In this document: positions 26,401-34,554 of the stretch, piece by piece
How positions within the stretch are numbered: position 1 is the first letter of the stretch
Layout: each line of letters starts with the position of its first letter
Source: Marivita sp.
GTDB lineage: Bacteria > Pseudomonadota > Alphaproteobacteria > Rhodobacterales > Rhodobacteraceae
Direction of reading: 5' to 3'
Assembly (NCBI RefSeq): GCF_020055675.1
Contig: NZ_JAIPUS010000017.1
Location: 1 to 62,721, forward strand
DNA: 62,721 nucleotides
Made by a program: the position numbers and the translations under genes
Notes under the pieces: model-generated
Told to the model about the DNA's origin: nothing
The model's database searches: none
Seen by the model: the letters and a program-made list of their open reading frames with translations, nothing else

Positions 26401-26475
26401 ACCGCCAAGCAGGGCCGCAAGCATGATCAGCCACGTGAGGATCGGGCGATCAATGGAGGCTTTTGCAATATTCAT
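23431..26475 (-). CDS. RND-family efflux transporter, inner-membrane pump
   Basis: The 1014-residue protein is an AcrB-like RND pump. It begins MNIAKASIDRPILTWLIMLA with TM1, followed by a porter loop (VVVTEYPGASAAQVAREVSE) and a central helix block (RISLGALIIAMGMLVDNAIV, carrying the acidic residue of the proton relay). The second half repeats the plan, ending VAAPVFYYAFFMHSAAPSRQ. It starts ten bases after the adaptor gene. No outer-membrane TolC-type gene or TetR gene is adjacent, so an outer channel must come from elsewhere. Substrate class is undetermined, though the sequence is nearer the multidrug (HAE1) than the heavy-metal class. Confidence 0.92.
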   Translation of the reverse strand: MNIAKASIDRPILTWLIMLAALLGGIWGFFTLGRLEDPAFTIKTAVVVTEYPGASAAQVAREVSEPLESEIQKMSEMKEVRSVNRPGQSRITVDMKDQYDGEELPEIWTKLRNRVSSVRLPAGVGTPFVNEGFGDVYGIYYAVTAPGFSDAEINNLATFLRRELLTVDGVADVSLSGVPNEVIYVEPDLALTTNLNVPPSAIQGALATANSVVDGGSIQDEDGRTLIQGPDGYDTVQEIAGLTVGVGGELLNLFDFSEVRRAREETPDMLIRHNRVEAFTVGVAGIGTENIVDVGKRADAKLDELAPQIPVGVELQPVYQQHVVVEEASNAFLVNLAMSVSIVVVVLAVFMGWRAAIVVGVTLLLTVVGTLFFMSVFSIEMERISLGALIIAMGMLVDNAIVVAEGMQIAMRRGKDSRAAADEAASKTQIPLLGATVIGIMAFAGIGLSPDATGEFLFSLFAVIGISLLLSWVLALTATPLLGHYFFKRASGDAEDAYGGVFFRLYAGTLRAALRVWWLVIAALVAITVVCFMLFGQIKQQFFPDSNTPLFFVHYKLDQGASIQETSGDIGVLEDWLAGQEDVVSATAFVGQGADRFMLTYQAEDPNPSYGHIIVRTDTIEEIPPLISDLEAFAARAVPQGEFRAKRLAFGPGGGDPIQARFSGSDPDMLRDLADEAMARLTEASDNIVTPRIDWREQELILKPVYATDRAQEAGITRDDITSILRFATTGIDAGVYREGDRQIPIVLRAKPEDNLALTDHMVYSQNAQSFVPLEQVTDGLTFEAQNTLLKRRDRLLTITVGADIVKGLTAAQVQAEVTQTIEDMELPSGYKMEWGGELESSSQAQESLGRQLPMSLIIMIVISVLLFNALRQPLIIWLLVPMSVNGVSLALLGTGFPFTFTALLGLLSLSGMLIKNGIVLVEEIDLVRAERPGQTLKESIVEASTSRLRPVILAAATTILGMTPLIWDAFFRSMAVTIMGGLAFASILTLVAAPVFYYAFFMHSAAPSRQEAA

Positions 26476-26485
26476 GGCGCAGCAC

Positions 26486-27517
26486 TCAGTTCGGGAATCC
26501 GGTGAACCGTCTGACGCGGTCCCCGTCTGCCAATTGGCTCGCCCCGCTGGCGACGATTTCCTCGCCCGGCTCCAGCCCCGCGATCACGCGCACCTCACCC
26601 CGGATCGTCGGCTCGACGGTCACGCGCCTGCGCGCGACAGTGCCTTCTTCTGCACCAACGGGTGTGAATACCAACACCGTGGGTGCGCCATCATTCATCG
26701 TGCCGACCGCCGATGCCGGGATGCGAATATCCTGCGTGCCGGCGTCCAGTGTCGCATAGACCGTCACCGACGATCCCGGCAGGATCCTCTTGCCCTCGGG
26801 TGGCTCCATGCCCAGGGTGATCTGGTAGGTCTGGCCAACCTGCGAGGTCTCCGCGTTGAATTCGCGCGGCGTCACCGGGTAGCGCTCGTCACCGGTGGGA
26901 AACTTTGCCCAAAGGTCGACCCCCGGATCGGTGCCCGCTCTTTGAAACAGGATTTCCGGCACTTCGATGTCAATGCGCAGCTCCGACATGTTGTGCAACC
27001 GCGCCACCGGCGTTCCGGCCGATATGGTCGAAAAGTTGGCCACGTTGCGCGACGCCACAAGCGCGTCGAACGGCGCCAGCAAGGTCGCGTTCTTCAATTC
27101 GCGTTCCGCATTCCGCACCGAGATTTCCGCCAATTCAAGCGAGGTCTGGGCATCATCCACTGAAACCTGGCTCACCGTGCTTCCTTGCAGTTTCTGCAGT
27201 CGCTCCAGCGTCCGCTCCGCCTGGTTTCGCTGCACCCGCGCCTGATCCAGCGCCAGCTGAAAGGGTTCAAGATCAAGCTGCGCAATCACGGAATCCTCGT
27301 TGATCCGGTTGCCTTCAATGAGGGGCAACTTGACGATTTGCCCTCCCACCTGGAAGGCCAGGTCAACCGTTTCCTTGGCGACGACATGCCCGAAAAATTG
27401 CCGTGTCATGGCACCATCGACCGCCGTCACATTGATGATCTTGGCCAGCCGCATGTCCTGCGCCGCCCCCATCGTCGGGCCGACCAGCAGCAAGAGGCAA
27501 AACAATAGGCGGCGCAT
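26486..27517 (-). CDS. RND efflux periplasmic adaptor subunit
   Basis: The 343-residue membrane-fusion protein has a signal peptide (MRRLLFCLLLLVGPTMGAAQ). A split lipoyl domain follows (TVDLAFQVGGQIVKLPLIEG and RELKNATLLAPFDALVASR) flanking a short coiled-coil hairpin (LDQARVQRNQAERTLERLQK), then beta-barrel and membrane-proximal parts. GGGAG precedes ATG 27517; the longer start at 27595 is rejected because the added stretch lacks signal-peptide character. It is the first gene of the two-gene operon. A TetR-like palindrome sits about 80-100 bases upstream. Confidence 0.9.
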   Translation of the reverse strand: MRRLLFCLLLLVGPTMGAAQDMRLAKIINVTAVDGAMTRQFFGHVVAKETVDLAFQVGGQIVKLPLIEGNRINEDSVIAQLDLEPFQLALDQARVQRNQAERTLERLQKLQGSTVSQVSVDDAQTSLELAEISVRNAERELKNATLLAPFDALVASRNVANFSTISAGTPVARLHNMSELRIDIEVPEILFQRAGTDPGVDLWAKFPTGDERYPVTPREFNAETSQVGQTYQITLGMEPPEGKRILPGSSVTVYATLDAGTQDIRIPASAVGTMNDGAPTVLVFTPVGAEEGTVARRRVTVEPTIRGEVRVIAGLEPGEEIVASGASQLADGDRVRRFTGFPN

Positions 27518-27597
27518 GGCGAAACTCCCGGTCTCTGTCACATTGGCAGGGAAACGACCTTTGTCACGGGACGTTCCACGCCTGATGCGCGTCAACT

Positions 27598-27616
27598 AAA
27601 CCGAACAGTTCAGTTT
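27598..27616. promoter_or_regulatory. TetR-type operator candidate upstream of the RND operon
   Basis: AAACCGAAC-A-GTTCAGTTT is a 19-base inverted repeat with one mismatched pair of nine. AAAC-GAAC palindromes of this form are common targets of TetR-family repressors of RND pumps. It lies 81 bases before the adaptor start codon. The only TetR gene in the window is betI, more than 17 kb away, so the cognate repressor is probably encoded elsewhere. Confidence 0.6.
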
Positions 27617-27696
27617 GACACGCCTCAATTGCACCGAAGACGTGAAAACCCGCTGTGCGCCTGTGCACAGTTGCAATATCGCAGCGCGATGAAGGA

Positions 27697-29193
27697 TCAG
27701 TAAAGCCAGAACAGCGTGATCGCCGGGAACATCACCAGCAGGATCACCCGCAGGATATCCGAGGTCACGAACCAGATCACTGCCTTGTAGGTCTCCATCA
27801 TCGGCGTGTCGCGATCCATCGAATTGATGATGAACAAATTCATCCCCACCGGCGGCGTGATCAGCCCGACCTCGACCACGATCAGGACAAGGATACCAAA
27901 CCAGATTGCCACCCATTCCGCTTCGATCCGGTTTGCCATTCCCTGTGTCACACGAATATCAAGCGCCTGCATCTGCTCGCGGGTCAGCTCTGCACCGGTC
28001 GCCAGCGCCGCCTCGATCGAGGCCAGCATCTCTTGCCCCATGCCGTTGACCGCCCCGGCCGCCAGCGCCTCGCGCGCGGCATCCGCCTGCATCGCCGCCA
28101 GATCGACAAAGCCGAAATCCATCACCGATATCACCGGGAAGAAGATCGGGATGGTCAAAAGGATCATCGACAGGCTGTCCATCAAACACCCGAAGACAAG
28201 GTAGAAGAGCAGGATCAAGGACAGAACCATGAACGGGCTCAACCCCATGTCCACAACCCAGTTCGACAGTTCCTGCGGCACCTGGCTCAACGCGAGAAAG
28301 CCATTGTAAAAAGACGCCCCCAGCACGATGAAAAAGATCATCGCGGTGCTCACCGCCGTCTGGATGATGCTCTGCTTGAACACCGCCCAGGACAGGCTGC
28401 CCGACACCAGCGCGATCAGCCCGGTGCCCGCCGCGCCAACCGCCGCGCCTTCGGTCGGCGTGAACCAGCCAAGGTAAATCCCCCCGACGACCAGCGCAAA
28501 GACCACGAGCACCGGCCACACGTCAAGCAAGGCCCGCCAACGCTCTGCATAGGGCACCGGCGCGCGCATTCCCGCCGCCTCCGGATGCCGCCGCACATAG
28601 ATCGAGATCGCGATCATGTATCCGAGCGCAGCCAACAGCCCCGGGACAAAGGCCGCAAGGAACAGCTTGGCGATATTCTGCTCGGTCAGGATCGCGTAGA
28701 TGACCAGGATCACCGATGGCGGGATCAAAATACCCAGGGTGCCCCCCGCGGCCAGGGTCGCCGTCGAAAAACCGCCGGAATACCCGTTGCGGCGCAACTC
28801 GGGCAGCGCCACGCGGCTCATCGTGGCGGCAGTGGCCAGCGACGACCCGCAGATTGCGCCAAAGCCGGCGCATGCCCCGACCGCCGCCATGGCAACACCC
28901 CCCTTGCGGTGGCCAAGCCAGGACTCGGCCGCCTTGAACAAGGCCGATGACAGGCCGGACAGCGTGGCAAACTGGCCCATCAACAAGAACATCGGGATGA
29001 TCGACAGCGAATAGCTTGAAAAGGTCGAATAGGTTTCCGACTTGAGCTTGGCCAAAACCACGTCCGGGCTGCCCAGCGACAGCCAAAGCCCGCCGATCCC
29101 GCACAGCAACATGGCCAGCCCGATCGGGGCACGCAGGAATATCAGCACCAGAAGCACCGGGAAAGACCAGAGGCCCAGCTCCAGAGGGCTCAT
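27697..29193 (-). CDS. dctM: TRAP transporter large permease (DctM)
   Basis: The 498-residue protein is the 12-helix-type permease of a tripartite ATP-independent transporter, driving solute uptake by ion symport. Typical pieces are MFLLMGQFATLSGLSSALFK, AVGACAGFGAICGSSLATAA, AAGGTLGILIPPSVILVIYA and VVEVGLITPPVGMNLFIINS. It is about 60-70 residues longer than common DctM proteins because of a hydrophilic insertion before the last helices (roughly residues 358-423; it includes MQALDIRVTQGMANRIEAEW). ATG 29193 overlaps the dctQ stop by four bases; upstream sequence in frame is not homologous. Confidence 0.92.
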   Translation of the reverse strand: MSPLELGLWSFPVLLVLIFLRAPIGLAMLLCGIGGLWLSLGSPDVVLAKLKSETYSTFSSYSLSIIPMFLLMGQFATLSGLSSALFKAAESWLGHRKGGVAMAAVGACAGFGAICGSSLATAATMSRVALPELRRNGYSGGFSTATLAAGGTLGILIPPSVILVIYAILTEQNIAKLFLAAFVPGLLAALGYMIAISIYVRRHPEAAGMRAPVPYAERWRALLDVWPVLVVFALVVGGIYLGWFTPTEGAAVGAAGTGLIALVSGSLSWAVFKQSIIQTAVSTAMIFFIVLGASFYNGFLALSQVPQELSNWVVDMGLSPFMVLSLILLFYLVFGCLMDSLSMILLTIPIFFPVISVMDFGFVDLAAMQADAAREALAAGAVNGMGQEMLASIEAALATGAELTREQMQALDIRVTQGMANRIEAEWVAIWFGILVLIVVEVGLITPPVGMNLFIINSMDRDTPMMETYKAVIWFVTSDILRVILLVMFPAITLFWLY

Positions 29194-29774
29194 GCTCCCT
29201 CCGCCCCGCTGGCGGGCAGGATATCGCGCCCCGTCGCGGCCCTCAGCACGCGACCAACGGCGCAATATACCGCCGTCAGAGAGGCCACGACGGCTGCGAC
29301 AAGGCTTGCTGCATAGGCCCACCAGATCGGGAATTGCAGCAGGAACGTTGTCTCGCCATTGCTGATCTTGTCCATCATGCCCACGCCCAGCCGCCAGGTG
29401 ATCACCACGATGGCTGCCGTCAGCACCACCTCCCAGAATGCCACTAGCCAGCGGTTCAGCCGCTCCGACAGGCCGGAGGTGAAGATATCCACCGTCGCAT
29501 GGCCCGCATAAAGCTGGCAGACCGGCAGGAAGGCGAAGATCGCAAAGGCAATCCCGGCTTCGACCACCTCGAAATCACCGGTGACCGGCCCGACGCCGGT
29601 GCTGATCAGCACATCACCCGCCCGCGCGGAAATCGCCGCAAGCCAGTTGGAATGGCCGATGCTGTTGAGCCCGCGGCCCAGGACAGACACGCAGGTCAGC
29701 AAAACAAGGAGGCTCAAGACACCGCCCCCCAGCACCGCCATGGATCTTGCAAGGCGTTCAATCGCCGTGGTCAT
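29190..29774 (-). CDS. dctQ: TRAP transporter small permease (DctQ)
   Basis: The 194-residue protein has four predicted membrane helices (around VLSLLVLLTCVSVLGRGLN, AFAIFAFLPVCQLYAGHATV, WEVVLTAAIVVITWRLGVGM and AYAASLVAAVVASLTAVYCA), the DctQ layout. VCQLYAGHATVDIF resembles the conserved family segment. It overlaps dctM by four bases and follows dctP by 72 bases. It forms the membrane complex with DctM. Confidence 0.9.
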   Translation of the reverse strand: MTTAIERLARSMAVLGGGVLSLLVLLTCVSVLGRGLNSIGHSNWLAAISARAGDVLISTGVGPVTGDFEVVEAGIAFAIFAFLPVCQLYAGHATVDIFTSGLSERLNRWLVAFWEVVLTAAIVVITWRLGVGMMDKISNGETTFLLQFPIWWAYAASLVAAVVASLTAVYCAVGRVLRAATGRDILPASGAEGA

Positions 29775-29846
29775 GCCGCCCGCCCCTTGTCGTCCTGCGT
29801 GCCACCCGCGCCATCCGGAGCCGGCCCCCGGGTCGCGCGGCGCTTC

Positions 29847-30881
29847 CTACTGCGTGCTGTGCTTTTCAAGCAGCGCGTTTGCCCGCTCGACAAGCGCAGC
29901 ACCGTCCAGACCCTTTTCATCCATCTCCGCGATCCAGTCATCCCTGGTCACTGCGGCGGCTTCCTGCCATCCGGCGGCCTCCTGGGCACTGATGGTGATG
30001 ATCCTGTTGCCCGCATCCAGCGCTGCGTCGCGGGCCGGGCCGTCATCGGCCTGCATCTGCGCACCCGCCATGCGGCTGAACTCCGCACCGGACTGCGAGT
30101 CAATCACGTCTTTCAGGTCATCCGGCAAGGCCTCGTAAGCATCCTTGTTCATCGCAAGGATGAAACTGGTGGTATAAAGCGCGTTCCCCTCGAACTCGGT
30201 GTGGTTCTGCACCAGCTCCGCCACCTTGAGCGCGCCGGTCACCTCCCAAGGGATCACGGCGCCATCGACAACCCCCTTGGACAGCGACTCGGGGATAGCG
30301 GGTACCGGCATACCCACGGTGGTGGCCCCGAGATCCGACAACAGCTTGGTTGTCGCCCGTGTCGGCGCGCGCAGCTTCATCCCGTTCAGATCCGATGGCT
30401 CCAACACGGGATCGGTCGAATGGATCACGCCGGGACCATGCACCCAAACGCCCAGCACTTTGAAATCGGCAAAGTCCTGATCCATCATCCGTTCCTCGGC
30501 CAGGTCCCAAAAGGCTGCGGACATATCCCCGGCATCCGACATCAGGAAAGGCAGCTCGAACACCTCGGCGCGCGGGAAGCGACCCGGCGTATAGCCGGCA
30601 ACGGTCCAGATGATATCGGCCACACCGTCAATCGCCTGGTCAATTAACTGCGGCGGCGTACCGCCCAGCTGCATCGACGGGAAATGCTGGATCTCGATCC
30701 GCCCATCAGACGCCGCCATGACCCGTTCGGCCCAGGGCACCAACACGTTCTTGGGCACATTGGCCTGCGCTGGCAGGAACTGGTGCATGCGCAAAGTCAC
30801 ATCCTGGGCAAATGCCCCGGTGGCAAGCATCGCCGCCACGGCGGTCGTGCCGGCCAGCTTCATGAAACCAATTTTTTTCAT
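29847..30881 (-). CDS. dctP: TRAP transporter solute-binding protein (DctP)
   Basis: The 344-residue periplasmic protein has a signal peptide (MKKIGFMKLAGTTAVAAMLA, cleavage near AFAQ) and the DctP fold. The conserved central arginine that salt-bridges a carboxylate ligand is likely the one in NGMKLRAPTRATTKLLSDLG. Other family stretches are HQFLPAQANVPKNVLVPWAE and ALYTTSFILAMNKDAYEALP. A G-rich site precedes ATG 30881. It heads the dctP-dctQ-dctM operon. The substrate is probably an organic acid, but nothing in the sequence names it. Confidence 0.92.
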   Translation of the reverse strand: MKKIGFMKLAGTTAVAAMLATGAFAQDVTLRMHQFLPAQANVPKNVLVPWAERVMAASDGRIEIQHFPSMQLGGTPPQLIDQAIDGVADIIWTVAGYTPGRFPRAEVFELPFLMSDAGDMSAAFWDLAEERMMDQDFADFKVLGVWVHGPGVIHSTDPVLEPSDLNGMKLRAPTRATTKLLSDLGATTVGMPVPAIPESLSKGVVDGAVIPWEVTGALKVAELVQNHTEFEGNALYTTSFILAMNKDAYEALPDDLKDVIDSQSGAEFSRMAGAQMQADDGPARDAALDAGNRIITISAQEAAGWQEAAAVTRDDWIAEMDEKGLDGAALVERANALLEKHSTQ

Positions 30882-31434
30882 TGCCAAATCCCCCCGTTTT
30901 TCTGCGTCCATAAACACACGTCGCGGATGAAGAATCCATGAAAAATCTGCCCCGGCCCGATAATGCGCTTGGCCGTCATGAAACCCACATTCGCCGCCCG
31001 CGGCAAGCTGACCTGCCAAGCAGCACCGACGCGGCAACACGGCAGACATCGATCACCCGCCGCCGCTCCAGCCCGACGGCAAAGGTGATCGCCCCCGTCC
31101 TCTCGCGTCACGTCACGGGGCGGCACCGGCCTGTCCAGCCCGGCCCGATGATGCTCGTTCGCGTGATGACACGGTCCGCAGCTTCATCTTGCCCGAAAAA
31201 CTCCGGGGGAGTCGCCCGGGGGGCGACGGGGGCAGCGCCCCCGAACCACAGCCCGGGGACAGCGCCCTCCACACCCTGCCCGGGATGCTCCCGCACGATC
31301 TCCGGCAGCACCCGGAGCCGCCAGTTGGCGCGCCCGTCCGATATCGCATTACGCCCTGCATCTGACCTGACCGCGCTGGACAATCCACGCACCACCAGCA
31401 AGTGTCAGCGCGAACACGAACAAGGAGACACCAC
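30882..31434. other. Intergenic region between dctP and ridA holding repeat copy D
   Basis: No gene is supported in these 553 bases. The left part should hold the minus-strand dctP promoter. The right part contains repeat copy D (31183-31204) with two adjacent hairpins and, near 31421, the ridA ribosome site. The segment around 30990-31180 is GC-rich with no recognisable signal. Confidence 0.5.
31183..31242 (+). repeat. Dispersed intergenic box, copy D, with two hairpins
   Basis: The box is 31183-31204. Its inner arm is CCCG (31192-31195) and the downstream arm is CGGG (31204-31207), as in copy B. Two stems follow directly: GTCGCCC 31211-31217 with GGGCGAC 31221-31227, and GGGGGC 31228-31233 with GCCCCC 31237-31242. 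It lies between divergent transcription units. Confidence 0.72.
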
Positions 31435-31776
31435 ATGATCGAGCGATTGGAAACCGGGCAACGGATGAGCAAGATCGTCAAACACAATGGCACCGTCTAT
31501 CTGTGCGGTCAGGTCGGCGCAGGCGACAGCGTGACCGAACAGACGCAGGATTGCCTCGCCCGCGTCGATGCGCTGCTCGAAAAGGCCGGATCGTCGCGCG
31601 CGCAGATCCTGCAAGCCATCATCTGGGTCGCCGACATGGCGGATTTCGCCGAGATGAACGCGGTCTGGGATACCTGGGTCCCCGAAGGTCATGCCCCCGC
31701 CCGCGCCTGCGGCGAGGCCAAACTGGCCCGCCCCGAGCTCAAGGTCGAAGTGATAGTGACCGCCGCCTACGAATAA
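31435..31776 (+). CDS. RidA/YjgF-family protein
   Basis: The 113-residue protein belongs to the RidA superfamily. Members hydrolyse reactive enamine/imine intermediates (the archetype deaminates 2-aminoacrylate) or act in amine catabolism. Visible features are [20 protein letters not shown], a helix [20 protein letters not shown], the family region [20 protein letters not shown] carrying the conserved Arg, and the C-terminal strand [17 protein letters not shown] near 31422 precedes ATG 31435. Its end overlaps the convergent reductase gene by 10 bases. Whether it is true RidA or a Rid subfamily cannot be settled by eye. Confidence 0.86.
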   Translation: MIERLETGQRMSKIVKHNGTVYLCGQVGAGDSVTEQTQDCLARVDALLEKAGSSRAQILQAIIWVADMADFAEMNAVWDTWVPEGHAPARACGEAKLARPELKVEVIVTAAYE

Positions 31777-32744
31777 AGCCCGGCGGTCCGCCCACGAAGC
31801 TGCACCAGCGCCAGCACCGTGTCGATCGTCGGTGTTGGCACACCCACCACGCGGCCCAGCTCCTGCACCGATCCGACCAGCGCGTCGATCTCCATCGGAC
31901 GGCCCTGGTCCAGATCCTGCAACATCGACGTACGATGCGCGCCAACAGCCGCCCCGCCGTCGATGCGCCGCTCCACGTCAATCGGGAATTTCACCCCAAG
32001 CGCCTCGGCGATCTCCTGCGCCTCGAGCATCATGCCCCTGGCCACGCCCCGCGTGCCCGCGTCGGTGCACAGCACATCCAGCGTCGCATGGGTCAGCGCC
32101 GAGATCGGGTTGAACGACAGGTTGCCCCAAAGCTTCACCCAGATCTCGTCCCGCAACCGTGGCCGCACCGGCGCCTTCAGCCCCGCCGAGGACAGCGCCT
32201 TCGACAGCGCCGTGGCGCGCTCCGATTTCGACCCGTCCGGTTCGCCCAACGAAAAGCGGTTGCCCTCGATATGCTTGACCACGCCGGGACGGGTCACCTC
32301 TGCGGCCGGATAGACAACACATCCCAGCACCCGGTCCGGCCCGAAGCCGTCCCATTGCGCATTGCCCGGGTCCACAGAGGCAAGCCGCGTGCCCTCATGC
32401 GCGCCGCCGATCTTGTGGAAATACCACCACGGCACCCCGTTCACACCGGAGACGATCGTGGTGTTCGGCCCGATCAGTGGCTGCATCTTGTCGACAATGG
32501 GCGGCACCGAATGCGCCTTCAAGGTCACGATCACATAATCCTGCACGCCCAGCGCCGCCGGATCTTCAGAGGCATTAACCTTAACGGCCGCCTCGTTCTC
32601 TTCCTCGATCAGCGTCAGCCCATTCGCCTGCATCGCCGCCAGGTGCGGCCCGCGCGCCACAAGGCTCACATCCGCCCCCGCCTGCGCCAGCTTTACTCCC
32701 ATGTAGCCGCCAATGGCGCCCGCTCCGAATACGCAAATCTTCAT
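31767..32744 (-). CDS. 2-dehydropantoate 2-reductase family (ketopantoate reductase-like)
   Basis: The 325-residue NADP-dependent oxidoreductase begins [20 protein letters not shown], a Rossmann glycine motif. The C-terminal helical domain carries the catalytic lysine in [19 protein letters not shown], the ApbA_C signature. PanE reduces ketopantoate in pantothenate synthesis, but these families are broad and no other pan gene is nearby. Another 2-keto acid may therefore be the substrate. The frame is open to an ATG at 32795 inside repeat copy E; ATG 32744, with GGGGAGAG just before it and at the start of homology, is used. It follows the acyl-CoA ligase gene on the same strand. Confidence 0.85.
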   Translation of the reverse strand: MKICVFGAGAIGGYMGVKLAQAGADVSLVARGPHLAAMQANGLTLIEEENEAAVKVNASEDPAALGVQDYVIVTLKAHSVPPIVDKMQPLIGPNTTIVSGVNGVPWWYFHKIGGAHEGTRLASVDPGNAQWDGFGPDRVLGCVVYPAAEVTRPGVVKHIEGNRFSLGEPDGSKSERATALSKALSSAGLKAPVRPRLRDEIWVKLWGNLSFNPISALTHATLDVLCTDAGTRGVARGMMLEAQEIAEALGVKFPIDVERRIDGGAAVGAHRTSMLQDLDQGRPMEIDALVGSVQELGRVVGVPTPTIDTVLALVQLRGRTAGLYS

Positions 32745-32790
32745 CGCTCTCCCCGAAACGATCCGCTGGTCTATGGCGAACCGCTCCTCC

Positions 32791-32821
32791 TTCATCTTGC
32801 CGGAAAAAACTCCCGCCGGAG
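32791..32821 (+). repeat. Dispersed intergenic box, copy E; possible weak terminator on the minus strand
   Basis: The box is 32791-32813 with one extra A. CCGG at 32800-32803 can pair with CCGG at 32816-32819. Read on the minus strand it gives CTCC-GGCG-GGAG followed by six T, a short stem plus T-run, located 42 bases after the ligase stop codon. The stem is only four base pairs, so terminator activity is tentative. Confidence 0.6.
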
Positions 32822-32862
32822 GCTCCGACAGGGGCCAGCCGGCGCATCGTCACATCTCTTGC

Positions 32863-34395
32863 TCAGGCCGATTCCACCAGCCCCAGCTTCTGTGCCAGGC
32901 CGATGCGCTGCATCTTGCCCGTTGCCCCTTTGGGGATCTCGTCAAGAAGGATCACCTTGCGCGGCACCTTGAAATCGGCCATGCGCCCGGCGGCAAAATC
33001 ACGGATCTCGCGCTCGGTCGCCTCCGATCCCTCGACCAGCACGACCGCCGCGGCCACCTCTTCTCCCAGCTTGGGATGCGGCAGCGCGAAGGTCACCACC
33101 TGCGCGACGCCCGGATGGTCCAGCAAGACGCCATCCACTTCAAGCGGCGAGACCTTTTCGCCGCCGCGATTGATGATCTCCTTCAATCGCCCGGTCAGAT
33201 GCAAAAAGCCGTCGGCGTCGAATGCGCCCTGGTCGCCGGTGCGGAACCAGCGTTTGCCATCCGCCTCGAAGAAGCTCTTGGCATTGGCCTCGGGGTTGCT
33301 TTCATAGCCCGGCGTCACGTTGGGACCCGAAATCACCACCTCGCCGGTGCCGTCGATCAGACCATTCTCGACCTCGTCTGCCACGCGCACCTCGGGGCCA
33401 GCGGCCACACCCACCGCGCCCGGCTTTTGCCGGTCGAAGGGGTTGCAGCACATCTGATGCGCCGCTTCTGTCATGCCATAAGCTTCGATCACCGGGGCAT
33501 TGAACGTCTCGCGCAGCGCTTCCATCACTTGCCCTGGCAAGGACGCCGAAGACGACCGCAGGAACCTGAGCGGTACTTCTTCGATCACATCCGCGTTGCG
33601 CTTGGCCCGGCTCAGGATCGCCTGGTGCATGGTTGGCACGGCAGTGTACCAGGTTGGCTTTGCCTCCCGCATCCAGCCGAAGAACCGCAGCGCGTCGAAC
33701 CCCGGCGCGCACCAGATCGATGCGCCGACCGACAATGAGGCCGACACGGCGGCCAGCAGCCCATGGATATGGAACAGAGGCATCACGTTCAGGCAGCGGT
33801 CGTCCGAGGCCAGATCAAGCGACGCCGCGATATTCCGCGCCGACGCGGCCACATTCGATTGCAACAACGGTACGATCTTGGGCCGCGAGGTGGTGCCCGA
33901 GGTATGCAGGATCAGCGCCACGGACCCCTCGCCCGGCATGTCCCCGGACTTGGGGTCGCCGCCCGCGCCATCGGCGCGCAGGGCAAACATTCCGGCCGGT
34001 GCGCCGTCGGACACGGCCGCGCGCAACACCGTCAACCCGAGCGCTCGCGCCGCGACAAGCGCCGGCCCGTCCTCGTCCTCGGCAAGCACGACGGCCTTGG
34101 CCCCGAGGTCTTCGAGATAGTACCGGTATTCATCCTCCCGATACGCCGGGTTCAGCGGTGCGGTGGTCGCCGCCTGCGCAATGGTGACAAAGGCCGTCGC
34201 CATCTCGGGACCGTTGGGCAGGACAATCGCAACCCGGTCCGAAGCGCCAATCCCCAGGCTGCGCAAATCCGCGCCGACCTGTTCCGACAGCGCGCGAAGC
34301 GCGCCATAGCTCAGCCAGTCGCGCCCCGGTGCGCCGATTGCCACGGACTCCGGATCATGCCCTCCCAGCAAGTCTTTCACGGTGTTTGCCATCAT
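32863..34395 (-). CDS. AMP-dependent acyl-CoA synthetase, Pcs60/oxalate-CoA ligase-like
   Basis: The predicted 510-residue ligase activates a carboxylate via an acyl-adenylate. Motifs are LILHTSGTTSRPKIVPL (P-loop), LFHIHGLLAAVSASLSVGAS, YGMTEAAHQMCCNP, WFRTGDQGAFDADGFLHLTG and the C-terminal catalytic lysine in KGATGKMQRIG. The FHIHGLL and MTEAAHQM forms resemble the Pcs60/AAE3 oxalate-CoA ligase branch more than long-chain FadD. That substrate is a suggestion only. Paired ATGs at 34395 and 34392 follow GGGGGGA; the choice changes one residue. It is divergent from the selD fusion. Confidence 0.86.
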   Translation of the reverse strand: MMANTVKDLLGGHDPESVAIGAPGRDWLSYGALRALSEQVGADLRSLGIGASDRVAIVLPNGPEMATAFVTIAQAATTAPLNPAYREDEYRYYLEDLGAKAVVLAEDEDGPALVAARALGLTVLRAAVSDGAPAGMFALRADGAGGDPKSGDMPGEGSVALILHTSGTTSRPKIVPLLQSNVAASARNIAASLDLASDDRCLNVMPLFHIHGLLAAVSASLSVGASIWCAPGFDALRFFGWMREAKPTWYTAVPTMHQAILSRAKRNADVIEEVPLRFLRSSSASLPGQVMEALRETFNAPVIEAYGMTEAAHQMCCNPFDRQKPGAVGVAAGPEVRVADEVENGLIDGTGEVVISGPNVTPGYESNPEANAKSFFEADGKRWFRTGDQGAFDADGFLHLTGRLKEIINRGGEKVSPLEVDGVLLDHPGVAQVVTFALPHPKLGEEVAAAVVLVEGSEATEREIRDFAAGRMADFKVPRKVILLDEIPKGATGKMQRIGLAQKLGLVESA

Positions 34396-34554
34396 TCCCC
34401 CCAATGTTTTGCGCCGCTTGGTTCCGACATTCACCGAAAGGTCGGGCAATGAAAAGCCCCTCACCCACGAATAGGTGTCGAAACTTGACCCACCGTCGCA
34501 TGGGCGCCGCCGCCACACCGTGATAGGTCGCGCGCAAAGACAAAGGACAGACCC

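Noticed and set aside
32745-32795. ATG at 32795 as the start of the reductase gene
   Set aside because: It lies inside dispersed repeat copy E. The glycine-rich Rossmann motif begins directly at MKICVFG (32744), which has its own ribosome site.
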